Of a stretch of DNA of 64,000 nucleotides, positions 1 through 12,368 are shown in pieces. This DNA comes from Branchiostoma floridae (Eukaryota > Chordata > Leptocardii > Amphioxiformes > Branchiostomatidae). A model generated the notes under the pieces. That model did not search any database. It saw only the letters and a list, made by a program, of their open reading frames with translations, and had not been told where the DNA came from. The stretch lies in contig NC_049982.1 of assembly GCF_000003815.2 (NCBI RefSeq), positions 7,363,440 through 7,427,439 of the forward strand, written 5' to 3'. How positions within the stretch are numbered: position 1 is the first letter of the stretch; every line of letters begins with the position of its first letter. Position numbers and translations under genes: made by a program.

Positions 1-403
1 CACACCCTAAATGTTTGGCATCATGAATTGCATTTCTGCTTTATTTTCAAAACTGAATACAAAAATGGTTTCTACCAGGACCGTGTTCAATCTCATTAAT
101 CAAGACCCTGTCATTACTATCCTCATCAAGCACAGTGTGAAGACAAACCAACAGCTGCCTACCCTGTGTTAGGGATCCCAGCAGCAGTATAATCAAATAC
201 AACAAGTACTGGATACTTCTACTTACTTTTACTACCATATACCACAACTACAATATCAGAACCTGACAAATTCTGAGAGACAGTCACTGAACACCTGAGG
301 AGCCAGCAATCATAAACAGCACAGCACCAGTTCCTTGGCCCCAACAGAGGTCGTTGCCTAGTATAGGAATTGATCCAGATACTATCACATAAATGTTGCC
401 CAC

Positions 404-1803
404 CTTACTGAGCTGTGGCACCACTCCTGTCTTACTGGCAGGGTTCAGCAGATCATACCCAGTCTCCTGGTAAATCTCCAGGTATGAGACCTTCACAGAG
501 ATCTCCTCCTGCTGACGCTCTTCCAGGGCCTTGTAGATCATAGACAGGGCTCTAAGAAAGGGGGGAAATTAAAATAAATTACACTTCCAGGTACATGTAG
601 CAAGTGACGTGCTAATACACAATTCAAGTTGAAATATCTGACTTTCATTCAATGCAAAAGCAATTTGAATTAGAAATTTTACACAATACATAAGAGTTAG
701 TCAAAGACGTGCCGCAGTCCAATGTTTTGACAACTTACCTGTCATAATGGGCTTGATATTGTTACAAACTTTTTAAAAGGCATCTCCAGCAGTCTTTTAA
801 GACTGCCGGAAAAAGCTTGTCTTGCATAACAGGATAGATATCCATATATATCATTCAAGCAACTGGATATGATTTGGGTCAGACATTTCAGGTAGCACCC
901 ACTACCTTTCGTCGGTGACACTTGTCACTAGTAGCGCTTTTGGTGAATACATGTATGACCTACTAGTACTTTGAAGGTGGTCAGTTAAAAACAACTACAT
1001 AGAAGGATCACTTTAACCTTCTCCTAGCTGACTCAGCTTGTAGCCAATACAAATTTGGTCCCCAAAAACAGGCCCAGCTACTAGTAGGAGAAGGTTAAGA
1101 TGATCTTGAGTACCTTACCTTGGTGCTAGCCCCCTGTCAGCATATCTCCTGGCACCCCCCTCCACAGTATAGGTCTTCCCTGAGCCTGTCTGGCCATAGG
1201 CAAAGATGGTTCCATTGTATCCAGCAAGGAAACCTGGTTGAGGAAGGAATATGTTGTTAGCCATTCCTTTGACAAACATACTCAGTTATGCCTTGGACTT
1301 TTGCACGAAACTTAAAGCTAAAGACTTACAAAGGAAAGGATTTGTATGAGTTCAGCTTCAAATAGAGAATTTACAACCATAATTATCTATCTACTACTAT
1401 ACATGCAGTATTGACTCCGCAGCAGCTATCTATCAAGAAATAATAAACATGCCATGTAAGTTAGTAGTTGCCAAATTTATCCTTCGGAAAGATGTCTGTG
1501 TTGGCAGTCTCTTCTTACCAAAATTAAATGCACATGTATGAGTTTTACAGTTAATCATCCTAGTGTCCTTAACTGACCTTCCACAATATCCCTGGCCATG
1601 CAGTCGAACACCTCCTCCTGAGACACCTGTCCATCAAATACCTGGTCAAACTTGAAGGAGTGCGACAAGCCCCCCCTCACTCCAGAGTCAGCGTACATGG
1701 ACGTGCTGGGCACTTGGATGGCCACCGTCTTACTGGAGCTGTCCACGCACTCGGAGCCGTGGTCCGTTGGACGAACGCGACAGAACGTCCTGATGTTGGC
1801 CAT
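404..1803 (-). CDS. Kinesin-9 family motor (KIF6/KIF9-like), N-terminal exons only
   Basis: Microtubule motor, likely ciliary or flagellar by family. Three coding exons are visible: 1803-1578, 1233-1119 and 551-404. They join in frame (phases 1, 2, 0) at GT-AG sites and give 163 residues. The start ATG at 1803 has an in-frame stop upstream. The motor begins [12 protein letters not shown] (beta-1), and the P-loop GQTGSGKT lies at residues 89-96 after YNGTIFAY. Exon 3 carries [15 protein letters not shown], the alpha-2/beta-4 region. The GGA-RY-DRG stretch after the P-loop resembles KIF6 more than KIF9 as I recall them, so the paralogue is not settled. Switch I, switch II, neck and tail are not seen. 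The exon 3 donor is at 403-402 and no convincing next exon lies in the remaining 400 bases, so the gene leaves the window. Confidence 0.85.
1003..1105. repeat. Short hairpin repeat in kinesin intron 2
   Basis: Inverted arms CTTTAACCTTCTCCTA (about 1011) and TAGGAGAAGGTTAAG (about 1085) flank a 45-base loop. The repeat ends only about 15 bases from the donor of kinesin exon 2. It is probably a small MITE. No clear target-site duplication was found. Confidence 0.4.
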
Positions 1804-2505
1804 CGTAAAGTCTCTTCTATGGTCTAGTCCTTACTATTAGTTGATTACTAGTACTGATGAAGCAGCACTTTTCCATCTTGTTACCAGTATGCTACATAAG
1901 AAACAGGATACAACATAAATTATCATTGATATATATAGGCACTGGGTTTGTTCATAGGTTTGAACAGAATGTGATACAATGTTACTTGTTACAGATGTGG
2001 CTCATATATTGGGATATGAACATGGTACAATCACCACAATTTAAAAAAACAAAAAAAAGATGATGAAAAGTGTACCCGTCAGCATAATTATCTCTATGGT
2101 TTAAAAAATACCATGCTCAAGAATTAGGAACTGTGAACTGTGGCTTCTGTCTTTCAACTTTAGATCTGTCTCAAGTTTGCAAACCATGTGTGTATAAGAG
2201 TAATATAGAATTATGCAAATGTATCAATCATAAATCATGCCTAGACCTGCTAGCACGATGAAGGAGGTTTGAACAGACGGTAGCTAGGAACAACAGTAAC
2301 GTTACGTGTATTTCCCTTCGATCCATTAACAAAAACAACAAAAACTGTTGTTGTTGCTGGAAAAAAAACAAAGACGACATAACGTAAAATGTTTCAATTT
2401 TAGGTAAATGATTTGAACTTGTCAGATCATCATGACTTAGTTTAAATTTTTAATATCAGCCAAGTCTTGTACCTGTGTTGAATGCTCAGTTCATCTACAA
2501 TTTTT

Positions 2506-3535
2506 GGGGTTCGCTTAAAAGGCTGGGCTGTCTACCAGGCCAGGCTACCTGGCCTGTCTACCTGGCCTGGCTATCACGTCAGGCTACTCAGATCCCCCCA
2601 TTCATAGCCCCATCATATGGCACTCAGCCAAAATAGCTGATTGACAGGCATAGTAATTGCTGATCTCCAACCCTGCTAGTGCCAGTGACCCAAGGTTGCC
2701 CTGTCCACCACTGGCTGGGCCCTTTGGGAATGTGTCTGGGAGGCCTTGCTTGCAGCATGTCAGGAACACAAGTACTGTACCAGCACTGTGTTTGTGTATG
2801 TTTGTGGGTGTGTAAATGTGTGTGTGTGTGTGTAAGAATGGGCTTGCCAGCAACAGAAATTTGTTTCTTTATTGAATATCTATCTTCTAGAACAGAAACT
2901 ATCTCAGCTTGTGCAACAAGAAGGGAGAGCATAAATCACTTGCTCACTGTAAAGCCAAACTTGTATTGACCAAGGGGGGTACTGTATAATTACATGTACC
3001 TCCTTGTTCTCTATGCTAGTATGCCATGTTGACATATACAATCTTAGTAGTCACATAGCATTTTTGAGGCTGTGGATTGTTATCCACTGTACAATTTTTG
3101 TGTCCAGGACAGAGCCCAATCCTCTCCTTCCACTGACAATAATCTCTCCAACCCCCTTGTACAAGTTGGAGTGGGGAAAGAACTGTTAACAGATTTTGTG
3201 ACATGTCAAAGGATTTGAACCCAGGACCTCTGTTTTCTAGATCTAACACCCTAAAGCATTTACCGAACACAGTACTGGCACAGTACAGTACTTGAATGTG
3301 TTCCTGACAGCTGCAAGGAAGGCCTCCCAGACACTTTCCCGAAGGGTCCAGCCAGTGGACACTGGCAGGGTTGAAAATTAGCAATTACTATGCCTGTCAA
3401 TCAGCTATTTTGGCTGAGTGCCACATGATGGGGGTATGAATGGGGGGATCGGAGTAGCCTGACGTGATAGCCAGGCCAGGTAGACAGGCCAGGTAGCCTG
3501 GCCTGGTAGACAGCCCAGCCTTTTAAGCGAACCCC
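2506..3535. mobile_element. Foldback transposon with about 280-bp inverted arms and a 7-bp target duplication
   Basis: The ends are GGGGTTCGCTTAAAAGGC and its exact complement. The inverted arms extend inward about 280 bases on each side (roughly 2506-2800 and 3260-3535) with moderate divergence. The innermost terminal part carries short repeats of CCAGGCCAGG(T/C) type. The element is flanked by AATTTTT at 2499-2505 and 3536-3542. The middle has a (TG)n stretch near 2790-2832 and no recognisable transposase. It lies upstream of the kinesin start. Confidence 0.85.
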
Positions 3536-3542
3536 AATTTTT

Positions 3543-6500
3543 GCGCGCCTGTACCAAGATAACGATACAAGAAACGGTGGGGGAGAGGGAGGGGTGTCAC
3601 GGGTCAGGACACCTGTTGAAAGAACGCCGAACTAACATTCCTCACCTATTAAACAAATTATCCTGGATAAAGCTTTACCTCTCAAAAAAACAAGGCTACG
3701 TTAAGTATCTTACCTTCTACACTCCACCTTTCTTCATAGATTGCTGCACATGGGCTTCTAAAACGTGTCCCAATCTTCTTTACGGAGGTTCTCCGTCAGA
3801 AACCGTTACTTTTGGAGTGTTTCTGTCGCCAGACCTTCCTAAACAACCGAAGGTCGCCATGATTAAACTTGGACTAGTCCATAATCGAGGCCATGGGGGT
3901 GTGTAAACGACGTCCTTAAAACTTTCCTCTATTATTGTTCATCAACAAAGCACGATTTTCAATAATTCAGTCTAGAAATTGATCTAGGAAATTAGATCAA
4001 TTAATTTGATAACATTGTTCGGCACAATGATAATTAAATGGCCTAATTTTGACTGGTTCCCCCTGGGGCTCCCATGATGCACCACGCCCGGGGCTTTGTC
4101 CTCACCTGTGTATGTTTGTTGTGTCTCTGTTTGGCCCAGTTTTCAACAGGATACTATGACTAGTGCATGGATACATAGCCGGATACTATGTACGGTACGC
4201 CAGAGGGGGTGGTTATCCAAACCTTACAGCGTTGGTGACAGTTTCTTTGACAGTTTCTGTCATAAGTACATGGGCCATGGCAACCATTGTGGATTTTGAA
4301 ACAATTTTTACCATCAAGCCATGGGGCTTTCATCAACACTAGCATGAACTGCAAGAGCCAAATGAGAGAACAGAAAACATAATTGAGGGTACTCACTTAG
4401 ATGTTAATAAAGTCTCGTTTAGAACAAAACTTATCAAATAGTCATGTTTTGTAAACATTGGTACAACTGAACTATTGCCAAGAACCTGGAGTAATGTTAT
4501 GTAACAAAATTTTCACCCTTGATTTGCATTTATACGAACATGAATTGATACCACTTTAAGCACTTGTATTTCTACACAAACACGCAAAAACGTTACAAAA
4601 TTCAGCTGCTTCATGTCCGGACGTCCGCAAACATTCTGTTAGCATATTTCTTGAGGGCAGAAATAACGGAAACTTAGTTTGAAACAAGTCGTAGCATTAT
4701 TACAATGCCCGAAGCATTTTCTTGGACCTGTTCTAGGAAGAACTTGCAGTAGGAGAGGTGAAAAGAAATTGTGGTATACATGTACTTTCTAGGAGGAAAG
4801 AATCGTAATCTATGAGTCAACCTCGAAAAAACGAAACAGGAAACATCACACATGATCTCACCATACATACACTGTATTTTTGTTCTATACAATTTCTGTT
4901 ATGTACAGCTTTTACCGCACATTATCCTCCTAGGCCAATCAGGCGTAAGAATTAAACATCAGTATGTACCATAATTACAGTTCTCTGGTTGCAAGATAAA
5001 GTGCAGAAACCTAACTACATTCATATAACAATCATGTCTTCATAGATACACTTGTTAAGTTTTAAGAGATCCTCTTCCAGCCACTATGCAACATCTTGTG
5101 GGAAGGTGTGCTACTATTCATGATGACTTGACAAAAATGAACAAATAATGGCCGAGCTAAACTTCTACACTAACATACACAAGAATTGCTAATGCAGGAT
5201 ACCTGGCTGTAAATATTGTCTTACAGGGGATTCAAACAAAATGGCTATGCCATAATGCAAAAACATATGTCATGTGTATTAGCACCTCAGTCCTAATGAA
5301 AACCATTTTCACTCAAGCTTGATTAACTCAAATGTCATCATCACCTTTTAGTTGTTTGTTTCAGAACAATGCTGCAATACACACCCCATCTCCCCAAGGC
5401 ATGCAGGACACTACACATCACTAGGTTCATACCAATGAGGTTATGTAAATCTTATCTTTGTTGTAAGGACCTCATGCCTTTTCATGGAACCAGTGGGACA
5501 TGAATCACTGTCTCATATTAATGGGCATGATACATCTCCCCTCTGTATCCGTTTTTCTAAAACTAAATTTGAACAAGCATGCAGTGATAGCACTGGGTAG
5601 TCTAGACCATAATGAGACTGTGACACCTCATGCAACCTGCAAAGCCCTTCCTTGATACACAATGTATTACAATAAGTGTTACTTTGTGCACGTGTGAGTC
5701 TATCCTGCCATAAAGTCTAACAATGTATCTCCTCATTTAATGTCCCCCAAACTTAAAGATATATAAAGATGTCCAAGGGGCTTGATACAAGCCTCTCCTG
5801 CAAAACCCTACATAATATAATCGATATAGCATTTCTCGTAATTTGTACTGCTTCCAAATAGTTCCTAGTGTAGTTCAAGATCTGACAACTTAAAATATGA
5901 TATTTCTGAAGTCTCTAAGCCCCACAAGGAATCAATTTACATATATGAGAATACTGTAAGTGTCCATAATACTATGAGAGTCACATTGTATCTGGTGTCA
6001 TTTCTCTTGTCTTGCACAGCAGACATGACTTTCTAATCTACACATTTTAACTGCCCCACACAAAATACATGTACAGAATACAGTTCCCATAGTACTTCAA
6101 GACTGAAATGACTCTTTCGTGTTTATCAAGATAGAAACAAGGTCAGATGTTGTGATGAACATGGGTACATTGCTTTTCCTGTGACACTCAAACTGGCTGA
6201 AAGCAACATCACAAAATGATATCTGCATGTGGACTGTTTCTGATGTTGTCAAACAACTTGAGAGAATCATATTACATTTTTCTGTACATCTACAATACAT
6301 GCAGCAAATTAGATACTGGTAAACCAAAGCAGAAAACATCCTTCTACTCCATCCTCCATGAGATTGTTGACAACACTGAAAGTACCACATGCTTACACAA
6401 GGTTTGGTCTGAGGAAAGACTACATCAACAAATAGTAGGCATCCTTGTATACCACAAATCTTCCCAACTTCCAATATTAGCACAAGCAAGTCTCAAGAGA

Positions 6501-7209
6501 CCACTTGTTCCCTTGTTTGGAAACACTGCCTCTTGCTATGACATCACCACTTAAACATTTTAAGTTGCAACGCCATACGATACTGAAAGGGGGAGGGGGG
6601 CAAAACAACAACCTGTACTTTCTGCTTGAGTAAATATCCACTTCGGTAGTAAAGAAACTTGACTGTTGAATTCACAGAAAATGAGTTTTTTGCTAGAATG
6701 GCATATATAACGGATAAATGATTTGATGATCAGGAGCAATACATATATACTAAAAAATACAGCAGTTGAAGTGATGGGGGATACCTTAAACAAACATTTG
6801 TTCATTCTCGTCTGATTCGCACAATGTTAATGTACAGAAAATGTAAACTTTGTCATAAAACAATGAAGAAAATGATTAAGTCCCATACTGTAGGTGTCTT
6901 CATTTAGTTCTGGGTGTATGTTTCTAGATTATTTCTGGAGTGAATCAGTTCTGCTTTTCTTCCTTTCTTGAACTTGAAGTTTCATGAAGTTGAACAGTCC
7001 TCACAGGTGCCCTCCATTCAAAATAACATTAGCTTAACAGCTGTTTCTCCTGTTCTCACAAGTTTTCTCAACTTTTTTCTGAGATGTTGCGTCATGTATA
7101 TCCTGTATAGCATAGTTATAGACACGCCAGAGTTTTCCCCTAGTGTAGTTGAACACACACATTCAAAGATCATACAGACTGAAAGCACGACAGTCTACGA
7201 TCACTGTCG
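3543..7209. other. Non-coding stretch between the kinesin and UBE2 genes
   Basis: I recognise no protein homology on either strand. ORFs here are short and compositionally random. The part next to 7209 must include the 3' UTR of the minus-strand UBE2 gene; its end could not be fixed because no clear AATAAA on the minus strand was located. Confidence 0.5.
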
Positions 7210-7689
7210 TCAAAGCACGTGGTCCTCTTCTGGCACTTCGGCCCAGCTTTGTTCTACGATGGCCTGGACCTTTTTCTCGTATTCGCGCTTGTTCTCTTGA
7301 TAAAGTTGCGCCGCCACGGAGTTTGCCGGCGAGTTGGGGTTGGGTTCATCCAGAAGGGACTGGATGGACGTTAGGATGGCGGAAACGTCGTACGTTGGCG
7401 ACCAGCGATTCTGCAAGATGTCGAGACATATTTTACCGTCGGCGTAGATGTTGGGGTGGAACATTTTGGAGACGAAGCGCACGGTCGGCGGTTTGTTGGG
7501 GTACTCTTCTGTGAACTCTAGGGTGAGCTTGAAGGTTCCGTCCTCGAACGGCGTATCCTCGGGACCGAAGATGACGGCATTCCACAGCATTATGTTGTTG
7601 TCTGTTGGCGCAGCGCTCACCCCGCAAGGAGGGTCTTCCTGGAGCCGCTTAAAGTCCCTCATGAGTCTCCGACGTGCTGGGGTCGACAT
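7210..7689 (-). CDS. UBE2B: RAD6-type ubiquitin-conjugating enzyme E2 (UBE2A/UBE2B-like), intronless
   Basis: E2 enzyme that takes ubiquitin from E1 as a thioester on a cysteine and passes it to substrates with RAD18- or RNF20/40-type E3s, in DNA-damage tolerance and histone H2B ubiquitination (family knowledge). One uninterrupted ORF of 159 residues matches the whole RAD6 fold: N-terminal [20 protein letters not shown], the HPN motif at about residues 78-80, active-site Cys88 in [12 protein letters not shown], and the C-terminal helix VQAIVEQSW. It runs about seven residues past the usual 152-residue end, finishing EEDHVL. Residues that differ from the mammalian proteins include C22 and D in FGPED. 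Vertebrate UBE2A/B genes have several introns, so this copy is either a retrogene or a gene that lost its introns. The intact reading frame argues for function. H2A/E2 paralogue assignment between A and B is not meaningful outside vertebrates. Confidence 0.95.
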   Translation of the reverse strand: MSTPARRRLMRDFKRLQEDPPCGVSAAPTDNNIMLWNAVIFGPEDTPFEDGTFKLTLEFTEEYPNKPPTVRFVSKMFHPNIYADGKICLDILQNRWSPTYDVSAILTSIQSLLDEPNPNSPANSVAAQLYQENKREYEKKVQAIVEQSWAEVPEEDHVL

Positions 7690-7780
7690 AATGGATTCAC
7701 GGCGGGCCTATAACGTCCCACAAGTGAACAATACTTGGCCGAAAATCGGCAAATTTCCCGAAAATTCTATCTGTTGACAA

Positions 7781-7793
7781 GGACGTAACGTCC
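7781..7793. promoter_or_regulatory. Palindromic ATF/CREB-like site upstream of UBE2
   Basis: GGACGTAACGTCC is a perfect palindrome around a central A, about 90 bases upstream of the UBE2 start codon, with TGACGCAA 30 bases further on. The two halves resemble CRE half-sites. A promoter role is inferred from position only. The space from here to the plus-strand MADF gene (8815) is about 1 kb and could serve both genes. Confidence 0.3.
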
Positions 7794-8814
7794 TCACTGC
7801 GCAATCGCACAAACGACGGGATGTGACGCAATCAGGCCGCAATGCCATGTGGGAAGGGCGTGTCAAAGGTCATGGACGAACACAACAGGTGAGGCAGCCT
7901 TGCCCAGGTAAACATTCACCATTTCCCTTCTCTCAATCTTGTGGCGCTCTTAATCATGCTTGGATGCGGGCTAAAGGAAAGTTAGCATGACATTTTAGTG
8001 GAGAAATGTTGCGTTCGGGGTCAGAACCTCCTGAAATGCATGCAAAGACTGCTGGAACGAGCATAACAAATGAGGCCCTCTGATCTTCAAGCAGATGTTG
8101 AGGTGGACAATATTGCAAGGGCTGCTAGAAAAAAAAACCCAGCCTGTCATGACATTAGCTTCAATACTCCAACATGTAATTGGAGATTACCCCTTTCCAC
8201 AGTACAGAGAGCAGATGATTGATATGCTGTAAATTTGAGAGTCAAAAAAATTAACGGATATCTCAAAAACATATAAGACTTCTACAAGATCCCAAATCTC
8301 TGAGGTCTTGCTACGTTTTTTCAATGATCTTTCAGTGAATGCAATAGTTGCCATCGTCTTCATAAAAAATACTGGTCACTGAGCCCAGAGGGAAGCTGTC
8401 TTTCAATGAATGATATGCAATGAATGCTTTTAAGAGCAACTACTCAATGGTCTCAGCAATCTGTCAAGAAGTGCTCAATGGTCCGTTCTTATAAGTCTCT
8501 TTCAACAAAGGCAACATTGTTGAATTTTCAACCACAATGGTGTACTAGTAGATCACTGACAAATTGGTGGATATGGAAAGAGCAGTGAAAAACTGATAGA
8601 CAATTTACAAAAATTATGCTGACTGCTGAGATAGACCACGCTCTGCATGAAAGATTGCTGAAAATTAAAGATCGACAAGAAAAATATGCGGTGAATGCTA
8701 GTGCCATCTCCAGCAAAACAGTGCTAAGTAATATAACTTATACGGATGGCTGCAATATCCTCTATTTCATTCTCTCTGAAGACGTGGTGCTGTTGAACAA
8801 GACTCTACTACGCC
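7794..8814. other. Divergent spacer between UBE2 and the MADF gene
   Basis: No coding match. The first 120 bases beside UBE2 are richer in CpG, as expected of a promoter. The rest is AT-rich and unremarkable. Confidence 0.4.
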
Positions 8815-10361
8815 ATGCCTCCTAAGAAGTGCAATCCGAAGAATCGCAGGGAGCATCACGAACCCTCTGGTCCTGCATCCGAGAGGGCTACCGATCTCTC
8901 AACGGACTCTGTCAACTCCAAGGGCTCTGCTGATGGCGGCCAAGTCATGATCAAGAAGAGGAGGACAACCGTGGCCACCCTGACCGAGCCTGAGGAGGAG
9001 ACCATGCTGGTGTTCCTGAGGGAGCACCCTGAGCTGTACAACAAGAAGATTAAGGAGTACAAGAACCTGCGGAGGAAGGAGTCCCTGTGGCAGGAGAAGG
9101 CAGCGGAGATGGGGCGGAGCGTGGAGCACCTCCAGACGTGGTACCGCAGCATGAGGACCAGGATGGCCAGGCTGCTGAAGAACAAGTCCAGCGGAGACTT
9201 CACCGACAGGGACACCTGGGTGATGGAGAACCTGGCCTTTCTGAGAAAGCACATCGAAGCCGTGCACAGGGGGGGACTTAAGAGAGAAAGAGTGAGTATT
9301 TTCATCTTTTTTACTACCTTTGCAAACTTATTTTGCAAAAATTGTACCATTTTGTTCTTATTATTTACCTTTTTATGTACTTAGAATATTGTTGTTAATA
9401 TGTATCCTGCCCTTGTCCAATTCCATATGTATTGTCTCTGTTTTTGTCAGCACCTGGCTAGCCCTTTGCAATACATGTAGCCACAAGCTAGTTGGGCAGC
9501 CATGGATCTGCGTGCTGAACAGTCAAACTAATATTAATAAATAAATAAATTGTACCCTTTTAAATTGTATTTTCTTTACTGCCCATATTCCACATATCAT
9601 CGCAGAATCATGAATAACACATGGGGTAAGTGATTCTTTAACCTCCTTGGGGTAAGGGAACAATTACCATGACAGCTTCTGTGCTGCACATGCTTACTGT
9701 ACTACTGTGTCCAGTTGTCATGGTAATGCCTTGGTTTGCCACATTGTTACTCATAGATTTCCCTTTTTCCCCCACATGCAAAAATATCTAAAATATGCTT
9801 ATGTTAGATGAGCTGCTTGTCCTGTGTAACACTAACTCTAAAATGGGCATTGTGAGATATGAAATAATTAATGACATTGTTCATTTTCAGATGGCTCAGG
9901 GCCCAGGCACCCCTCCAGCCATCCAAAGCACCAGTACCGGCAGTACTCTCGACCCCGTCACTAACCACATCATGATCATGCAGCAGCAGCTGATTGACCG
10001 CCTGCAGCCCCAGGGGGACCCGGAGAGGCTGGGGTTCGCGGAGTGGGTGCGCGCGACCCTGGTCAGCCTGCAGCACGACGTGTGGAGGCGCGCCCAGCGG
10101 GACATTATAGACGTCCTGCACCGTGCCATCAGGGAGAATGACGCTGCAGACCAGTCCGATGCCGGTAGTCCCAAACCATCGCTTTGCACGGCCCCGCCTC
10201 CGACTTCAACAGGGCCTGCCGCACCCCCGTCTCTACCCGCAAACCCTGCTGGACCCTCCTTCGATCGTTACAACCGGCTTCCGTCAAGTCAACAGATGTG
10301 GCAAACCCCGCCCAACCAGTGGCCAGGCCACGTTCCAAACAGCAGCAGTTCCTTCTCGTGA
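8815..10361 (+). CDS. MADF-domain (Myb/SANT-like) DNA-binding protein with a BESS-like helix
   Basis: Two exons, 8815-9291 and 9891-10361, join phase 0 at AGA|GTGAGT and TTTTCAG|ATG and give 315 residues. Residues 61-150 fit the MADF fold: a first helix EETMLVFLREHPELYNKK, then EYKNLRRKESLW, then a tryptophan-containing recognition region and TWVMENLAFLRKHI. A short basic stretch IKKRR lies just before it (about 46-50). In exon 2, residues about 206-240 (GFAEWVRATLVSL onwards) form an amphipathic segment like the BESS interaction motif that often follows MADF. The tail is rich in Pro, Ser and Thr. MADF proteins act as transcription factors, and PIF/Harbinger transposons also encode MADF/Myb-like partners. 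No transposase or paired termini were found nearby, so host gene versus domesticated transposon gene is undecided. ATTAAA at 10621 is a possible poly(A) signal. Confidence 0.7.
9665..9733. repeat. Small inverted repeat in the MADF intron
   Basis: ATTACCATGACAG and its imperfect complement CTG-TCATGGTAAT flank a loop of about 40 bases. No flanking duplication is obvious. Confidence 0.35.
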
Positions 10362-11108
10362 TCTTAGTTCCTCTCATTGGTCTCAAACTCTGCCGCAACC
10401 TTGCTCGACCCCTCCTAGATCCTTCCATCTCTACCAGCATTCCCAACTTTTGACAGCTAGGACAACTGCAGCACTCTTCAAAACTTGGATACTGATGAAC
10501 TGCAGGTGTCTCTTTTGACACCTAGGACAGCCAGAGCCAGTTGGGTATACAGCCTGGCTCTAAAAATATAGAGCTATAGGTGGCGATGTAGTAGATCTGG
10601 GGCTGGTGAGACATGGTCAAATTAAAAACAAGAAAATTTTTATTAAATTAAGCTAGTAAAATTGCCTGTGTTTGAAAAAAGAGAAGGTATTGCTGAGATC
10701 TTGAAAAGGTCATGGGTACAGAACCATTTTTTCTTAGCATAGGGAGAGCCCTTGTACTCACTGGTAAAGGTAAAGACCAGCCCTGTACATTCCAGAAGTG
10801 ACTGTTAATATATTATTACCAGTGAAAGTACTGTCAGTGTTATCACTGTACATGTAGACAGTGCCAGAAGTTGCTATTCTTAACAGCATATCCTTATTCT
10901 TTCTCTGTGTTTTTATTCATGTTTTTAATGACTGTGACTATAACTGAATATATGTTGTAGTTTGAAATATCAATGTGAAGGGTTTGATAAGGAACCAGTA
11001 AATATGACCAATATTATTAATTACAATTTACAACTGAATATTTGTTGTAGTTTAAGATATTAATGTGAAGGATTTAATGATAAATAGATAAAGATGATCG
11101 TGACTATA
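10362..11108. other. 3' UTR and spacer after the MADF gene
   Basis: No coding signal. A phrase of about 45 bases (ATATGTTGTAGTTTGAAATAT... / ATTTGTTGTAGTTTAAGATAT) occurs at about 10950 and 11038 and once more after the Tc1 element near 12383, giving a loose direct repeat that flanks that insertion. Confidence 0.4.
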
Positions 11109-11110
11109 TA

Positions 11111-12368
11111 CACTCGGCACAAAAAGTTTGGAATATCAACCTTGGTATATCATATTTCCGTTATTTAAGCATCAATTTCAAAGTATTTTATATCAATAGA
11201 AAGCTTGTGTGATTTTCTTTCCTATGGTATCAAACTTATTATGATTGTAAACACATAAAACGAGCACAAGGCCTGCTTACGTGACTGGGTCACGAAAAAA
11301 AAAGTGCCCAAATTCCCCTACTTCTGTTCAACACTACATCGTCCTGTTGATAGTGGTGCGTGTGTCACTGGTTCAATCAATCCTCTTTTCACCTCACATT
11401 TTGTATACGGAACATACAAGGTTTTAGCACACTTGAGTAGAGTACATCTGCCCTTTCATTAGTTGGATGGCAGAATCAAAGCGTGGATGCGGCAAGGAGA
11501 ACCTCACGCTGACATGACGAGTAACTTTCGGCATTTGGTGGTGGAGGCAGCGTCCGATGGTGTGGGGCGGTATAACCACTATAGGGTAAACAAGACTCGT
11601 CATCATTCCAGGCAAATTAATGTGGTGACATATAGGGACACCATCCTCCATCCAGTAGCAACATTCTACCTCTTCAATGTTCGACCAAATGCCATTCTGC
11701 AAGATTACAACACCAGTCCACAAAGAGCTGCTTGAGCACAGTCTTAGGGTGGAATAGCCTTCCTACGGCTTATGGCTAGCACTCGATTGATCACCTCTTG
11801 CCATGGTTCAGATTTTTTGCTTGAATAAAGAGTAATACTAATAGTAGCTTTGATTGACATGTCCTGTTTAGTCAACTTGCCTTCATTCACAAGTCAATAC
11901 TGACGGAAGAAAATGAGCAGAATGGAGTGATTGACTTTAGTAGGGTAATTTTGACACTTTACCTCTGTGACCCCCTGTATGTAAGCGGGCCTAGTCCTCG
12001 TTCCATGAATTTACACTCATAAAATACTCTACTTAGATATGCTACAAAGAAACTTGGATGTTCTGTATACCAAACTTTAGGTGATAAAATGATTGATTGA
12101 ATCATTGTCACCCGCGGCCATAACAACGATTGAACCGGACGATACAGTTTTGAACAGAAACGGGGGAATTTGGGCACTTTTTTTTCGTGACCCACTCACG
12201 TTAGCAGGCCTAGTGTATGTTCCCTGAGTTAACAATGATAATGAGTTTAATACCATTGGAAGAAAATCATGCAAGCTTTCTATAGCTATATAATATATTG
12301 GAATTGATGCAGAAACAACATAAATATGATCAACCGAAGTTGATATTCCAAACTTTTTGTGCTGAGTG
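11111..12368 (+). mobile_element. Decayed Tc1/mariner transposon with about 210-bp inverted ends
   Basis: The ends CACTCGGCACAAAAAGTTTG and its near complement (one change) are bounded by TA at 11109-11110 and 12369-12370. That is the target duplication of this superfamily. The inverted arms run about 210 bases, down to the AAAGTGCCCAAATTCCCC stretch. Long ends with inner repeats are typical of IR/DR Tc1 elements. Between them lies a broken transposase (see 11463-11735). It is non-autonomous. Confidence 0.9.
11463..11735 (+). pseudogene. Tc1-like DDE transposase remnant
   Basis: The open stretch includes RIKAWMRQGEPHADM, matching the Tc1 block R-x-x-W-R-R-P-G-E-R-Y-x-D. Further on, TYRDTILHP and NAILQDYNTSPQRAA match the YRD-IL-P and QDN-RPH-AR blocks around the second catalytic Asp. 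In between, the glycine-rich SVMVWGGI segment appears only in a shifted frame. The N-terminal DNA-binding half and a recognisable DDE third residue are missing. The copy cannot encode an active enzyme. Confidence 0.8.

Noticed and set aside
47-247. Minus-strand open stretch as a fourth kinesin exon
   Set aside because: Residues VLDEDSNDRVLINE faintly recall the kinesin segment after beta-4, but no acceptor gives the required phase and the rest does not match.
3784-3859. Minus-strand reading MATFGCLGRSGDRNTPKVTV with a possible donor GTAAAG
   Set aside because: It could be a short first exon, but no downstream partner exon was found and the kinesin has its own start with an upstream in-frame stop.
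8856-9350. Long minus-strand ORFs opposite the MADF exon
   Set aside because: They are antisense shadows of a GC-rich coding exon.
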